DNA of 64,000 nt from Roseateles toxinivorans (GTDB lineage Bacteria > Pseudomonadota > Gammaproteobacteria > Burkholderiales > Burkholderiaceae_C), in the NCBI RefSeq assembly GCF_004362525.1, contig NZ_SNXS01000005.1, positions 186,001 to 250,000 on the forward strand, given 5' to 3'. Each line of letters starts with the position of its first letter. Within the stretch, counting starts at the first letter, position 1. Below the pieces are notes generated by a model that made no database searches, was not told the DNA's origin, and saw only the letters and a program-made list of their open reading frames with translations. The translations under genes and the position numbers were made by a program. Positions 41,987 through 50,448 of this stretch are shown here, in pieces.

Positions 41987-42925
41987 ATGCAATCTCCCGC
42001 CAACATCCCCAACTACGCCCCCAAGCGCCACGCGCACAGCGTGTTCGTGCCCGTTCGCGGGCACCGCTACCACTGCCATGTCTGGGGCGAGGCCTCGATG
42101 GTCACGCCCGAGCGGCCGCCGCTGGTGATGGTGCACGGCTGGATGGATGTGGGCGCGTCCTTCCAGTTCGTCGTCGATGCGCTGAAGCAGGATCGGCTCG
42201 TGATCGCCCCCGACTGGCGCGGCTATGGCCGCACCGAGGGCCCGGCGACCGACAGCTACTGGTTCCCGGACTATCTGGGCGACCTCGACGCCCTGCTCGA
42301 CAGCCCCGAACTGGGCCTGGGCCCGGACAGGGTGATCGACCTGGCAGGCCACAGCATGGGCGGCAATGTGGTGATGAGCTTTGCCGCGGTGCGCTTTGCC
42401 CGCATCCGCCGGCTGATCAATCTGGAGGGCTTCGGCCTGCCCGAGACCCGCCCCCACCACGCGCCACGCCGCCTGGCCCAGTGGCTGGACGACCTGAAGA
42501 CGCCGCAGCGCCTGAAGACCTATGACAACCTGGCCGCGGTGGCCGAGCGCCTGCGCAGCAACAACCCGCGCCTGGCCGAGGACAAGGCGGCCTGGCTGGC
42601 GCCCCACTGGTCGCGCCTGGCCGAGGACGGCCAATGGCATATCCAGGGCGACCCGGCGCACAAGCGCACCAATCCGATGCTGTACCGCAAGGACGAGATC
42701 CTGGAAGGCTGGAAGCTGATACAGGCGCCGACGCTGTGGGTCGAGGGCGCCGACACCGATGTGGCCCGCTTCTGGGGCGACAGCTATCCCCGCGCCGACT
42801 TCGAGGCCCGCATCGCCCTGGTGCCCAAGCTGAGCAAAGCCAACCTGGCCGATTGTGGCCATATGCTGCACCACGACCAGCCGCAGGCGTTGGCGGCCGC
42901 GATCGAAGGTTTTCTGGATTCGTAG
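41987..42925 (+). CDS. Alpha/beta hydrolase
   Basis: A 312-residue cytoplasmic alpha/beta-hydrolase. The oxyanion region is VMVHGWMD, the nucleophile elbow AGHSMGGNV, the acid probably Asp in VEGADTDVA, and the base His in CGHMLHHDQP. Substrate unknown; an esterase or lactonase is possible. A TAACAT hexamer ends 6 bp before the ATG, so the leader is very short or absent. The TAG stop is supplied by the palindromic repeat at its end. Confidence 0.9.
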   Translation: MQSPANIPNYAPKRHAHSVFVPVRGHRYHCHVWGEASMVTPERPPLVMVHGWMDVGASFQFVVDALKQDRLVIAPDWRGYGRTEGPATDSYWFPDYLGDLDALLDSPELGLGPDRVIDLAGHSMGGNVVMSFAAVRFARIRRLINLEGFGLPETRPHHAPRRLAQWLDDLKTPQRLKTYDNLAAVAERLRSNNPRLAEDKAAWLAPHWSRLAEDGQWHIQGDPAHKRTNPMLYRKDEILEGWKLIQAPTLWVEGADTDVARFWGDSYPRADFEARIALVPKLSKANLADCGHMLHHDQPQALAAAIEGFLDS

Positions 42926-42967
42926 CCCGGATGCCAATCCGGGGCCCCGGATTGGCATCCGGGCTAC
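42922..42967. repeat. Dispersed palindromic repeat, copy 4, containing two stop codons
   Basis: A perfect 46-bp palindrome with no spacer (arms 42922-42944 and 42945-42967). The outer GTAG gives the TAG stop of the alpha/beta hydrolase (42923-42925). The mirror CTAC gives the stop of the exonuclease gene (42964-42966) on the reverse strand. Confidence 0.92.
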
Positions 42968-43620
42968 GAAGGCTGCAACCAGCGGCGCTGTGCGGCCACT
43001 CCCTGCAAGGCCCTGAAGCTGCAATCCCGGCTTTGAGCGCGCAGGGCCGGCCACAGCTTGAGCAGCAACTCGGCGGTCGCCAGCGCGTCGGACACCGCCT
43101 GGTGGCGCGTGGCGCAGACGATACCGAAATGGGCCATCCATTCATCCAGCGAATGGGCTCGCACGCGGGGTAGCAGCACCGGCGCAACCGCCGCCAGATC
43201 GACCCAGCGGTTGCCTGGCTTGCGGCCCAGGTGCTGACGCATGGCGCGGCCGATCATGCCCTCGTCAAAGGCACTGTGAAAGGCGACCAGCGGCGCGTCG
43301 CCCAGCCACTGCTCGAAGACCAGCAGGGCCTGCACAGGATCCATGCCCTGACGCTGCGCACCGACGCCGATGCCATGCAGCAGGATGTTGGGCTTGTCGG
43401 CACGCTCCGCCTCGTGACGCAACACCAGCTCGAAGCTGTCGCCAAGGGCGATGCGCGGCGGCGCATCGCCCCGCAGCTGCAAGGCCACGGCGCCGATGGC
43501 CAGCAGATGGTCATGCTCGATGTCCAGGCCGCTGGACTCGACATCGATCACCACCCAGCGGGTCGCGGCCACCGGGGCCGGGGCGCCCAGCCAACGCCGC
43601 AGCGCACCGACGCCACTCAT
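42964..43620 (-). CDS. DnaQ-like 3'-5' exonuclease
   Basis: A 218-residue DEDDh exonuclease. Exo I is VVIDVESSGLD, Exo II lies in FHSAFDEGM, and Exo III is CATRHQAVSDALATAEL with the catalytic His and Asp. It is similar to the PolC/DnaQ-type exonucleases encoded next to DUF294 proteins. Its start lies in the final codons of the cNMP/CBS/DUF294 gene (4-bp overlap), so the two are translationally coupled. Function in that pair is unknown. Confidence 0.9.
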   Translation of the reverse strand: MSGVGALRRWLGAPAPVAATRWVVIDVESSGLDIEHDHLLAIGAVALQLRGDAPPRIALGDSFELVLRHEAERADKPNILLHGIGVGAQRQGMDPVQALLVFEQWLGDAPLVAFHSAFDEGMIGRAMRQHLGRKPGNRWVDLAAVAPVLLPRVRAHSLDEWMAHFGIVCATRHQAVSDALATAELLLKLWPALRAQSRDCSFRALQGVAAQRRWLQPS

Positions 43621-45539
43621 CGCTGATAGTCCAGCTCAAGGCGCTGCTGCAGGCGCCGCGCCACCCTGAGGCTTTCCTTGAGCATGCGCCGGTCGATGTC
43701 ATTGAGAGTGGCCAGGTCCAGCCGGTTGGGTTGATCGGGGTCCGCCCCCGCGGCCTCCATCTGCAACCGCAGGCGCAACCACTGCAGGAATTCGAAGGCA
43801 GCAACCCAGGCCTCATGCTCATGGGCCGGCACCTGCAGCGCGCGGCCCATGGCCTCCAGCCGCGCGCGCGTGCCGACCTGGGGCACGCCATGGGCCAGGG
43901 CATACAGCCGCGCGACGTCAACGAACAGGGCCGTGCCCTGCAGCTTCAGGTCCAGCCATTCGTGCCCGTCATCGACCGTCGTCTCGACGCCGCCCAGCCA
44001 GCTCAGCGGCGCGCGCTGGCGCAGCGCGTTGTCGGCCATCTGCTTCATGAAGCGGGGCAGGCGCGGCGCGTGGGTCAGCACCAGCTGCTGCAGCGGCTCG
44101 GCCAGTGCGGTGTTTCCGACCAGCGGCCGCAGGTCGAAAAAGATGCTGGCATGCAGCAGATCCTCCGGCGCGCCATGCTCCAGCCACTCATTGAAACGGG
44201 TGCACCACTCGGCTACGTTGAGGCAGCAGGCCGGGTTGCCGGCCATGATGCCGCCCTTGCACAGCGGATAGCCGCAGGCGTCGAGCACCTCGTTGACCTC
44301 GCGCCCGAAGGCCAGCCACTGCGGGCGATCACGGTCGGGGGCATCGCTGTCGAAAATCAGGCCGTTGTCCTGATCAGTCGCAATGGTCTGCTCGCTGCGC
44401 CCCTCCGAGCCAAAGGCCAGCCAGCAGGCCCGGCCCAGATCCACCCCGTGGCGTGGCGCCACGAGGTCCAGCGCGCGCCGCGCCACCAGGTCATTCAGGT
44501 GGCTGATCAGCTCGCTGAGCTGGCGGGCAGCCACGCCCTGGCCCAACAGACTGCGCGCCAAACGCCGAATGTCAAGCGCCATGGCGCGCAGCGCCGGCAA
44601 ATCGGCCGCAGAGCGGATGGCGCCACTGACCTGCTTCACCGACAGACGCTGCATCGCAAACAGATCGCGCTCGGACACCACATTGACCAGGCGCCCCTGC
44701 TCGACCACGGGCACATGGCGCAGACCATAGCGCGACATCAGCAGCATCGCGTCCTGGGCGGTGGCGGCCACATCCAGGCAATGCACCGGCGCCGTCATCA
44801 CCTCGGCGATGGTTGCGCTCAGGCTCAAGCGCGGCAGCACGACGCGGCTCAGCAGATCGTGGCGAGTGAGAATGCCCAGCGGCCGCTGCGCCTCGTCAAC
44901 CGCCAGCACCGAGCCCACGCGGCGTTCATGCATCAGCGCCAGCGCCTCGCTCAGAAGCGTCAGCGGGGGCACGCCCAGCGGCTGCTTGCGCGCCAGGGCG
45001 CCCAGCGAGGTCTCCATCGACTGCTCGGCCAGCGACTGCGAGGCGTAGGCAGATTGCAGCGCACGCCGCGACAGCTCCAGCAACTGCGCCACACGGCGGT
45101 TCAGGTGGTCGGCAAATGGCGGGCTGCGGGCCGCCAGCGCCTGCACGGTGGCAAGGGGCACGAGCAGGCAGAACACGTCCTCCGACGCGGTGTAGGTGGC
45201 AGTGACCGCACGGCCGCCCAGCAGCGCGCCGACCGGGAACATATCGCCCACATCGAACTGGAAGCCACCGGCCGTCTCGGCCAGGCCGTGACGCCCACTG
45301 ACATGGCCCTGGCGCAGGTAGTAGAGCTGCTGCACCTGGCCCTGCTGCGGACCCAGCACCTCTTCGCCCGGGGCGAAGTAGGCCTGCGTCGCCGCCGTGA
45401 CGAAGGTGTCGACGTCGGCTATGCCCATCAGCGAGAACGGCGGCTGGCGCATCAATTCGCCGCGCATCTGCTGCAGCAGGCTGTGCGACGGTGTGCCCGT
45501 GGAGGCAGGGGCGGCAGGGGCGGCAGGCAACATCGACAC
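43617..45539 (-). CDS. cNMP-binding / CBS / DUF294 nucleotidyltransferase-like protein
   Basis: A 640-residue regulatory protein. It has a cyclic-nucleotide-binding domain (about 30-145), two CBS domains (about 175-295), a DUF294 nucleotidyltransferase domain (about 320-460) with LAFGSEGRSEQTIATDQDNG, and DUF294_C (about 475-630). The NTase motif GS..R.E..D.D is intact, so nucleotidyl transfer or a GlnD-like activity is plausible. From memory, this gene and a DnaQ-like exonuclease often accompany actP-type symporters in Pseudomonas and Vibrio. That supports a role in carboxylate uptake control, but no mechanism is established here. Confidence 0.9.
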   Translation of the reverse strand: MSMLPAAPAAPASTGTPSHSLLQQMRGELMRQPPFSLMGIADVDTFVTAATQAYFAPGEEVLGPQQGQVQQLYYLRQGHVSGRHGLAETAGGFQFDVGDMFPVGALLGGRAVTATYTASEDVFCLLVPLATVQALAARSPPFADHLNRRVAQLLELSRRALQSAYASQSLAEQSMETSLGALARKQPLGVPPLTLLSEALALMHERRVGSVLAVDEAQRPLGILTRHDLLSRVVLPRLSLSATIAEVMTAPVHCLDVAATAQDAMLLMSRYGLRHVPVVEQGRLVNVVSERDLFAMQRLSVKQVSGAIRSAADLPALRAMALDIRRLARSLLGQGVAARQLSELISHLNDLVARRALDLVAPRHGVDLGRACWLAFGSEGRSEQTIATDQDNGLIFDSDAPDRDRPQWLAFGREVNEVLDACGYPLCKGGIMAGNPACCLNVAEWCTRFNEWLEHGAPEDLLHASIFFDLRPLVGNTALAEPLQQLVLTHAPRLPRFMKQMADNALRQRAPLSWLGGVETTVDDGHEWLDLKLQGTALFVDVARLYALAHGVPQVGTRARLEAMGRALQVPAHEHEAWVAAFEFLQWLRLRLQMEAAGADPDQPNRLDLATLNDIDRRMLKESLRVARRLQQRLELDYQR

Positions 45540-45602
45540 TCCCGAGTCCGATCGCGCAACAGCTTAGCCCGACTAAGCCTGGCGCCATTGATGGCGGACA
45601 AG

Positions 45603-45628
45603 AAAAAACCCCGCATCGCTGCGGGGTT
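45603..45628 (-). terminator. Intrinsic terminator after the symporter gene
   Basis: On the reverse strand, AACCCCGC and GCGGGGTT form an 8-bp stem with a 6-base loop, followed by a T run. It is 40 bp past the symporter stop and 64 bp before the DUF294 gene start. A second GC-rich inverted repeat lies at 45636-45658. Confidence 0.85.
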
Positions 45629-45667
45629 CGGATGGGGCGCCGGGGATTGCCCGGCGCCATCAAGCAC

Positions 45668-47791
45668 TCAGGCCTTGCCCAGGTTCAGGTCGGGGTAGCG
45701 CACATGCTCCACCAGCTCCTGGGTGTCCTTGCTCGGCGCAGGCGTGAGCAGGCTGACGATGATGATCACCGCAAAGCCCAGCGGCACGCCGAACAGGCCG
45801 GCCGAGATCGGCAGAATGCCCCACCAGAGCTCGATCGGGGAGGTCACGCCGAAGATGCCGCGCAGCCAGGGTTGGGTCGTCACCATGTAGTAGAAGGTGA
45901 TGCCCAGACCCGAGGCAATGCCCAGCGAGGCGCCCCACTTGTTGGCCCGCTTCCAGAACACCCCCAGCACCAGGGCCGGGAAGAAGGCCGCGGCCGCAAA
46001 CGAGAACGCAGCGGAGACGAGGAACAGGATGTCGGCCGGCTTCTGCGAGGCCACGTAGGCGGCCGCCAAAGCCACCACCAGCAGCAGCACCTTGGAGATG
46101 GTGACGCGGCGTGCGGTCGAGGCGTTCGGGTCGATCATCTTGTAGTACACATCATGCGACAGCGCATTGGCGATGGTCAGCAGCAGGCCGTCCGCGGTGG
46201 ACAGCGCCGCGGCCAGACCACCGGCCGCAACCATGCCCGAGATCACGTAGGGCAGGCCGCCGATCTCCGGCGTGGCCAGCACGATGATGTCGCCACCGAT
46301 GCGCATCTCGCCAAGCTGGAAGATGCCGTCCTTGTTGACATCGGCCACCGCCAGCAGGGCCGGATCCACTCTGGCCCAGTTGGTGATCCAGGCCGGCAAC
46401 TGGTCGAACGGGGTGCCCACCAGCACGGTGAAGACCTCGTACTTGACCAGCACCGCCAGGGCCGGCGCGGTGAAATAGAGCAGGAAGATGAAGAACAGGC
46501 TCCAGGTCACCGACTCACGTGCCTCCTTCACCGAGGGCGTGGTGTAGTAGCGCATCAGGATGTGCGGCAGCGCGGCCGTACCCACCATCAGGCAGAACAC
46601 CAGGGCCAGGAAGTTGCGACGCGATTCGTCGTAGGTCTTCTTGGCCTTTTCGTCGCCGTTCGGGTCGCCGGCAAACTGCTGGGCATGCGTGGGCATGCCG
46701 GCCAGCGGCTTGGCACGGCCTTCGTTGGCCGCCTTGGCCGCGGCCCAGGCCTTCTTCGCCTCAGCCTCGTCCTTGGGAAGCGCGGCCAGCGCCTTCTTGG
46801 CCGCATCCTGATCGGCCGCAGGTGCGTTGGCGGCGGTCAACTCCGCCACCTTGGCCTCGGCCTTGGCCTTGTCGGCCGCCAGGGCGGCCGGCACGTCCTT
46901 CAGCTTGGCGTCGAACTCGGCAGCGCGGGCCTTGAAGATATTGATGACCTCCTGCTCTTTCGGGTCGGCCTTGATCTTCTTCTCGGCCTCGGTCACCTTC
47001 TCCAGTTGGTAGCCGTAGATGGCCTGGGGCACCGGGAAGCTGGTCTGCTTCACCGACAGCCAGACCACCGGCACCATATAGGCAATGATCAGGATGATGT
47101 ACTGGGCCACCTGGGTCCAGGTCACCGCCCGCATGCCGCCCAGGAAGGAGCAGACCAGGATGCCTGCCAGACCGACGAAGACCCCGACCTCGAAGGCCAG
47201 ACCCGACAGCCGCGCGGTGATCAGGCCCACGCCATAGATCTGCGCCACCACATAGGTGAAGGAGCAGAGGATGGCGGCGATCACGCCCAGGACGCGCGGC
47301 AGATTGCCCTCATAGCGCGCACCAAGGAAGTCGGGAATCGTGAACTGGCCGAACTTGCGCAGATAGGGCGCCAGGAACAGCGCTACCAGGCAGTAGCCAC
47401 CGGTCCAGCCCATGATGAAGGCCAGGCCGCCATAGCCCGTCAGGTACAGGGTACCCGCCATGCCGATGAAGGAGGCGGCCGACATCCAGTCGGCGCCGGT
47501 GGCCATGCCGTTGTACATGGCCGGCACGCGACGGCCGGCGACGTAGTACTCGCTGGCGTCCGAGGTGCGGCTCATGAAGCCGATGCCGGCATAGAGCAGC
47601 ACGGTGGCGATCAGGAAGATGAACCCGATGTACTGCCGCGGCAGCCCCATTTGCTCCAGAATCGCCAGGATCACGATGAAGGCCAGGAAGCCGCCCGTGT
47701 ACCAGGTGTAGACCTTGTTGAGCTGCTTCTTGAATGCGGAATTGGCGGCCGTGCTGATCACGCCGCCGCTGGTGGGAATTGCGCCTGCCAT
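45668..47791 (-). CDS. Sodium:solute symporter large subunit (VC_2705/ActP type)
   Basis: A 707-residue SSSF transporter with about 13 TM helices. It belongs to the two-subunit VC_2705 group, judging by the neighbouring small subunit and segments such as FCLMVGTAALPHILMRYYTTPSV. Substrates are probably acetate or another short carboxylate with Na+. A hydrophilic insertion of about 100 residues, rich in Ala, Lys and Glu, lies between two TMs (about residues 255-365) and looks like a cytoplasmic coiled coil. I do not recall it in the shorter homologues. It follows the small subunit gene by 1 bp. Confidence 0.9.
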   Translation of the reverse strand: MAGAIPTSGGVISTAANSAFKKQLNKVYTWYTGGFLAFIVILAILEQMGLPRQYIGFIFLIATVLLYAGIGFMSRTSDASEYYVAGRRVPAMYNGMATGADWMSAASFIGMAGTLYLTGYGGLAFIMGWTGGYCLVALFLAPYLRKFGQFTIPDFLGARYEGNLPRVLGVIAAILCSFTYVVAQIYGVGLITARLSGLAFEVGVFVGLAGILVCSFLGGMRAVTWTQVAQYIILIIAYMVPVVWLSVKQTSFPVPQAIYGYQLEKVTEAEKKIKADPKEQEVINIFKARAAEFDAKLKDVPAALAADKAKAEAKVAELTAANAPAADQDAAKKALAALPKDEAEAKKAWAAAKAANEGRAKPLAGMPTHAQQFAGDPNGDEKAKKTYDESRRNFLALVFCLMVGTAALPHILMRYYTTPSVKEARESVTWSLFFIFLLYFTAPALAVLVKYEVFTVLVGTPFDQLPAWITNWARVDPALLAVADVNKDGIFQLGEMRIGGDIIVLATPEIGGLPYVISGMVAAGGLAAALSTADGLLLTIANALSHDVYYKMIDPNASTARRVTISKVLLLVVALAAAYVASQKPADILFLVSAAFSFAAAAFFPALVLGVFWKRANKWGASLGIASGLGITFYYMVTTQPWLRGIFGVTSPIELWWGILPISAGLFGVPLGFAVIIIVSLLTPAPSKDTQELVEHVRYPDLNLGKA

Positions 47792-47792
47792 G

Positions 47793-48050
47793 TCATTCCT
47801 CCTCGGCCACGCCGTGTTCCTGGTCCAGGCGATTCATCGTCCTCGCGTAGTACCAGATGATCAGGCAATAGACGATCAGCGCGCCCTGGGATGCGACCCA
47901 GAAGCTGAACGGCCAGCCAAAAAAGGTGAAGTTCAATTCGCGGGCATAAAAGCCCACGACGAAGGTCACTACGAACCAGATCGCCAGCAGAACGCCTGTG
48001 AGTCGCAGGTTCTTCTGCCAGTACTGGTGGTGTCTTTCGGTCAACTGCAT
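47793..48050 (-). CDS. DUF4212-type sodium symporter small subunit
   Basis: An 85-residue protein with two TM helices (about 17-35 and 49-69). The YWQKNLRLT start, LLAIWFVVTFVVGFYARELN and WYYARTMNRLDQEH are the features of the DUF4212 family (symporter small subunit). It precedes the large subunit with a 1-bp gap, so both belong to one operon. Confidence 0.92.
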   Translation of the reverse strand: MQLTERHHQYWQKNLRLTGVLLAIWFVVTFVVGFYARELNFTFFGWPFSFWVASQGALIVYCLIIWYYARTMNRLDQEHGVAEEE

Positions 48051-48154
48051 CGCTGTCGTCTCCTTTGTTGTGAAGCCGGCTAGGGGTCCGAGCGCCGGGC
48101 ACCGATGACGACCCCCTGCGCCAACAGCGCGCAGACTGCGTGGGAGCGTCTGTC

Positions 48155-48736
48155 TTACGCGAGCAGTCCGGTCTCGCGCTCAAGCTGAGCGGCGACCTTG
48201 GGCTCGAAACCCTTGAGGTGGGCGATGATGCGCCGCGTCTCGTCGGGTTCTTGACGGTCCATGTGAACCCGGGCCAGCTGGTACCAGCCGTAGGGACTCA
48301 TGGGTTGCAGTTCGGTGCTGCGCTTCAGCGCCGCGATGGCGTCGTCAAAGCGTTGCAGACGTATCAGGCACAGGCCCAGGCCATACCAGGCGCGGTCGAG
48401 CTTGACGTCCAGGGCCAGCGCGCGGCGGAAGGCCGCCTCGGCCTCATCCAGTCGCGACTCGGCTTCCAGCAGGAAGGCCAGATTGAACCAGTCGCCGGCA
48501 CTGCGCTGCGGCGCCACGGCCACCAGCGCCTGCAAGTCGGTGATGGCCTCGGTCCGCGCATCGCGCTGCGAGCGCAGATGGGCACGGCTGGCCAGTGCGT
48601 AGCCATCCGTCGGCCACCGGGCCAGCATCTCGTCGTAGATCTGCTCCGCACGCAGGCGCTGTCCCAACACCAGGGCGCCGATAGCCCGAAGCTTGAGCAG
48701 ACGGTAGTGCCAGACGGAACGCCGAGTCAGCGACAT
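48155..48736 (-). CDS. TPR-repeat protein
   Basis: About 193 residues. It is a helical repeat protein with recognisable tetratricopeptide motifs (DWFNLAFLLEAESRLDEAEA and DRAWYGLGLCLIRLQRFDDA). No signal peptide or other domain is seen, so it is a likely adaptor for a protein complex. Its start overlaps the end of the upstream membrane gene by 10 bp, so the two are co-expressed. Confidence 0.82.
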   Translation of the reverse strand: MSLTRRSVWHYRLLKLRAIGALVLGQRLRAEQIYDEMLARWPTDGYALASRAHLRSQRDARTEAITDLQALVAVAPQRSAGDWFNLAFLLEAESRLDEAEAAFRRALALDVKLDRAWYGLGLCLIRLQRFDDAIAALKRSTELQPMSPYGWYQLARVHMDRQEPDETRRIIAHLKGFEPKVAAQLERETGLLA

Positions 48737-49023
48737 TGCGCCACTCCCAGTTGCAGGCAGACATTGATCTTGACCACCGTCACCACCAGCCACAGGCTGA
48801 GCATCAGCAGGAAGGCGGCGAGCGGGATGTGGCGGTCGAGCACGACGCGCGGGCTGATCAGCCGCGTCAGCTTCACAAAGGGCTGGGTCAGCACCTGCAA
48901 CAGCTTGTAGAAGAAGTTTCCCTCGCGCTTCTGGCCGGCCAGCAAGCCCAGCAACCACTGCCCGACCATGGCCAGCAGGGCAATCTCGGCGATCAGCTTC
49001 AGGGAGGAAGTCAGCAGGAGCAT
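48727..49023 (-). CDS. Small YggT-like two-TM membrane protein
   Basis: A 98-residue membrane protein. TM1 (about 8-28) is followed by an amphipathic stretch with LTQPFVKLTRLISPR and TM2 (about 68-86). The layout is reminiscent of YggT-family proteins but the match is weak. It overlaps the TPR gene by 10 bp, suggesting a membrane/TPR partner pair. Function unknown. Confidence 0.7.
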   Translation of the reverse strand: MLLLTSSLKLIAEIALLAMVGQWLLGLLAGQKREGNFFYKLLQVLTQPFVKLTRLISPRVVLDRHIPLAAFLLMLSLWLVVTVVKINVCLQLGVAQCR

Positions 49024-49140
49024 CTGAAGTGCCTTTTGTTCGCTGACCGCACTGTGCTTCCAGCGCGCTTACAGTATTCTGACAAACCACCCCCTCCCTG
49101 GGCCAGCCCCACTATCGATAACCCTCGAATCAGTGGGTGC

Positions 49141-49181
49141 GGACGGCCGAGCCTGGCGCTTGGCCCGCGGCCGGGCCGTCC
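49141..49181. promoter_or_regulatory. Long inverted repeat upstream of prfB
   Basis: GGACGGCC (49141-49148) and GGCCGTCC (49174-49181) form an 8-bp stem about 70 bp before the prfB start. A second CCCACT/AGTGGG pair lies at 49108-49137. They may be regulatory or form a hairpin near the divergent promoters; no specific factor was recognised. Confidence 0.3.
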
Positions 49182-49249
49182 ATGAGAAAATAGCGGGCTT
49201 GCAGGACCGGTAGCGGCCAACCAAGGTCGCGCCCCAACCAAAGAACATC

Positions 49250-50354
49250 ATGGACATCGAACGCATCAACACCATCGGCAGCACCCTGACCGACCTGACA
49301 GCGCGGACCGCCGCGCTAAGGGGGTATCTTTGACTACGACCGCAAAGCACTGCGCCTGAACGAGGTCAACGCCGCCCTCGAAAACCCCACCGTCTGGAAC
49401 GAGCCCAAGCGCGCACAGGAGCTGGGCAAGGAAAAGAAGACGCTGGAAAACGTCGTCGAGACGATCAACCATCTGGAAAGCAATCTCAGCGACAACCTCG
49501 AGTTGTTCGAGATGAGCAAGGCCGATGACGATATGGACGGCCTGGCGGCGATCGAGGCCGAGGTGGCCACGCTGAACGGAATCGTCGAGCAGCTCGAGTT
49601 CCGCCGCATGTTCAACAACCCGGCCGATCCGAGCAACTGCTTCATCGACATCCAGGCCGGCGCCGGTGGCACCGAGGCCTGCGACTGGGCCGGCATGCTG
49701 CTGCGCCAGTACCTGAAGTATTGCGAGCGCAAGGGCTTCAAGGCCACGCTGGAAGACCAGACCGACGGCGACGTGGCCGGCATCAAGAGCGCCACGATCA
49801 AGGTCGAGGGCGAATATGCCTTCGGCCTGCTGCGCACCGAGACCGGCGTGCACCGCCTGGTGCGCAAGAGCCCGTTCGACTCATCGGGCGGCCGCCACAC
49901 CAGCTTTGCCTCGCTGTTCGTCTATCCGGAGGTCGACGACTCGATCGAGATCGACATCAACCCGGCCGATGTACGCACCGACACCTTCCGCGCCTCGGGC
50001 GCCGGCGGCCAGCACATCAACAAGACCGACTCGGCGGTGCGCCTCACGCACATCCCGACCGGCATCGTCGTGCAGTGCCAGGACGGCCGCAGCCAGCACG
50101 GCAATCGCGACGTGGCCTGGAAGCGCCTGCGCTCGCGCCTCTATGACTTCGAGATGCGCAAGCGCATGGAAGAGCAGCAGAAGCTGGAAGACACCAAGAC
50201 CGATGTCGGCTGGGGCCATCAGATCCGCAGCTATGTGCTGGACCAGAGCCGTATCAAGGACCTGCGCACCAACTACGAAACCTCGGCGACGCAGAAGGTG
50301 CTGGACGGCGACCTCGACCCCTTCATCACCGCCAGCCTGCAGCAAGGCGTTTAA
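49250..50354 (+). CDS. prfB: Peptide chain release factor 2, programmed +1 frameshift
   Basis: RF2 ends translation at UGA and UAA. The first 27 codons ([10 protein letters not shown]..) run into an in-frame TGA at 49331-49333; the protein then continues in the +1 frame from 49332, giving about 367 residues. The GGQ motif ([16 protein letters not shown]) and the SPF stop-recognition tripeptide (RKSPFDSSG) are intact. Any single-frame annotation starting near 49503 would lose the N-terminal domain. It is followed by palindromic repeat copy 5 and then pepN. Confidence 0.97.
49319..49334 (+). promoter_or_regulatory. RF2 programmed frameshift site
   Basis: The sequence AGGGGGTATCTTTGAC contains the classic RF2 element: an internal Shine-Dalgarno-like AGGGGG, a CTT slippery codon and TGA followed by C. 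Low RF2 lets the ribosome slip +1 on CTT, an autoregulatory loop established in E. coli and conserved here. Confidence 0.95.
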
Positions 50355-50367
50355 GCCAGCGATCCGC

Positions 50368-50429
50368 GTAGCCCGGATGCTTTTCCGGGAGCCAAACCGA
50401 CCGACAGCCCCGGATTCCATCCGGGCGAC
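50368..50429. repeat. Dispersed palindromic repeat, copy 5, diverged
   Basis: Arms GTAGCCCGGATGC.. (50368-50390) and CCCCGGATTCCATCCGGGCGAC-like (50408-50429) still pair over most positions but carry several changes and a 17-base spacer. It lies between prfB and pepN, both forward, the only copy between same-direction genes. Confidence 0.75.
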
Positions 50430-50448
50430 GAACACGAGAGAGCCCGAC

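Noticed and set aside
49503-50354. prfB starting at the in-frame ATG at 49503
   Set aside because: The N-terminal domain and the frameshift element upstream show that translation begins at 49250.
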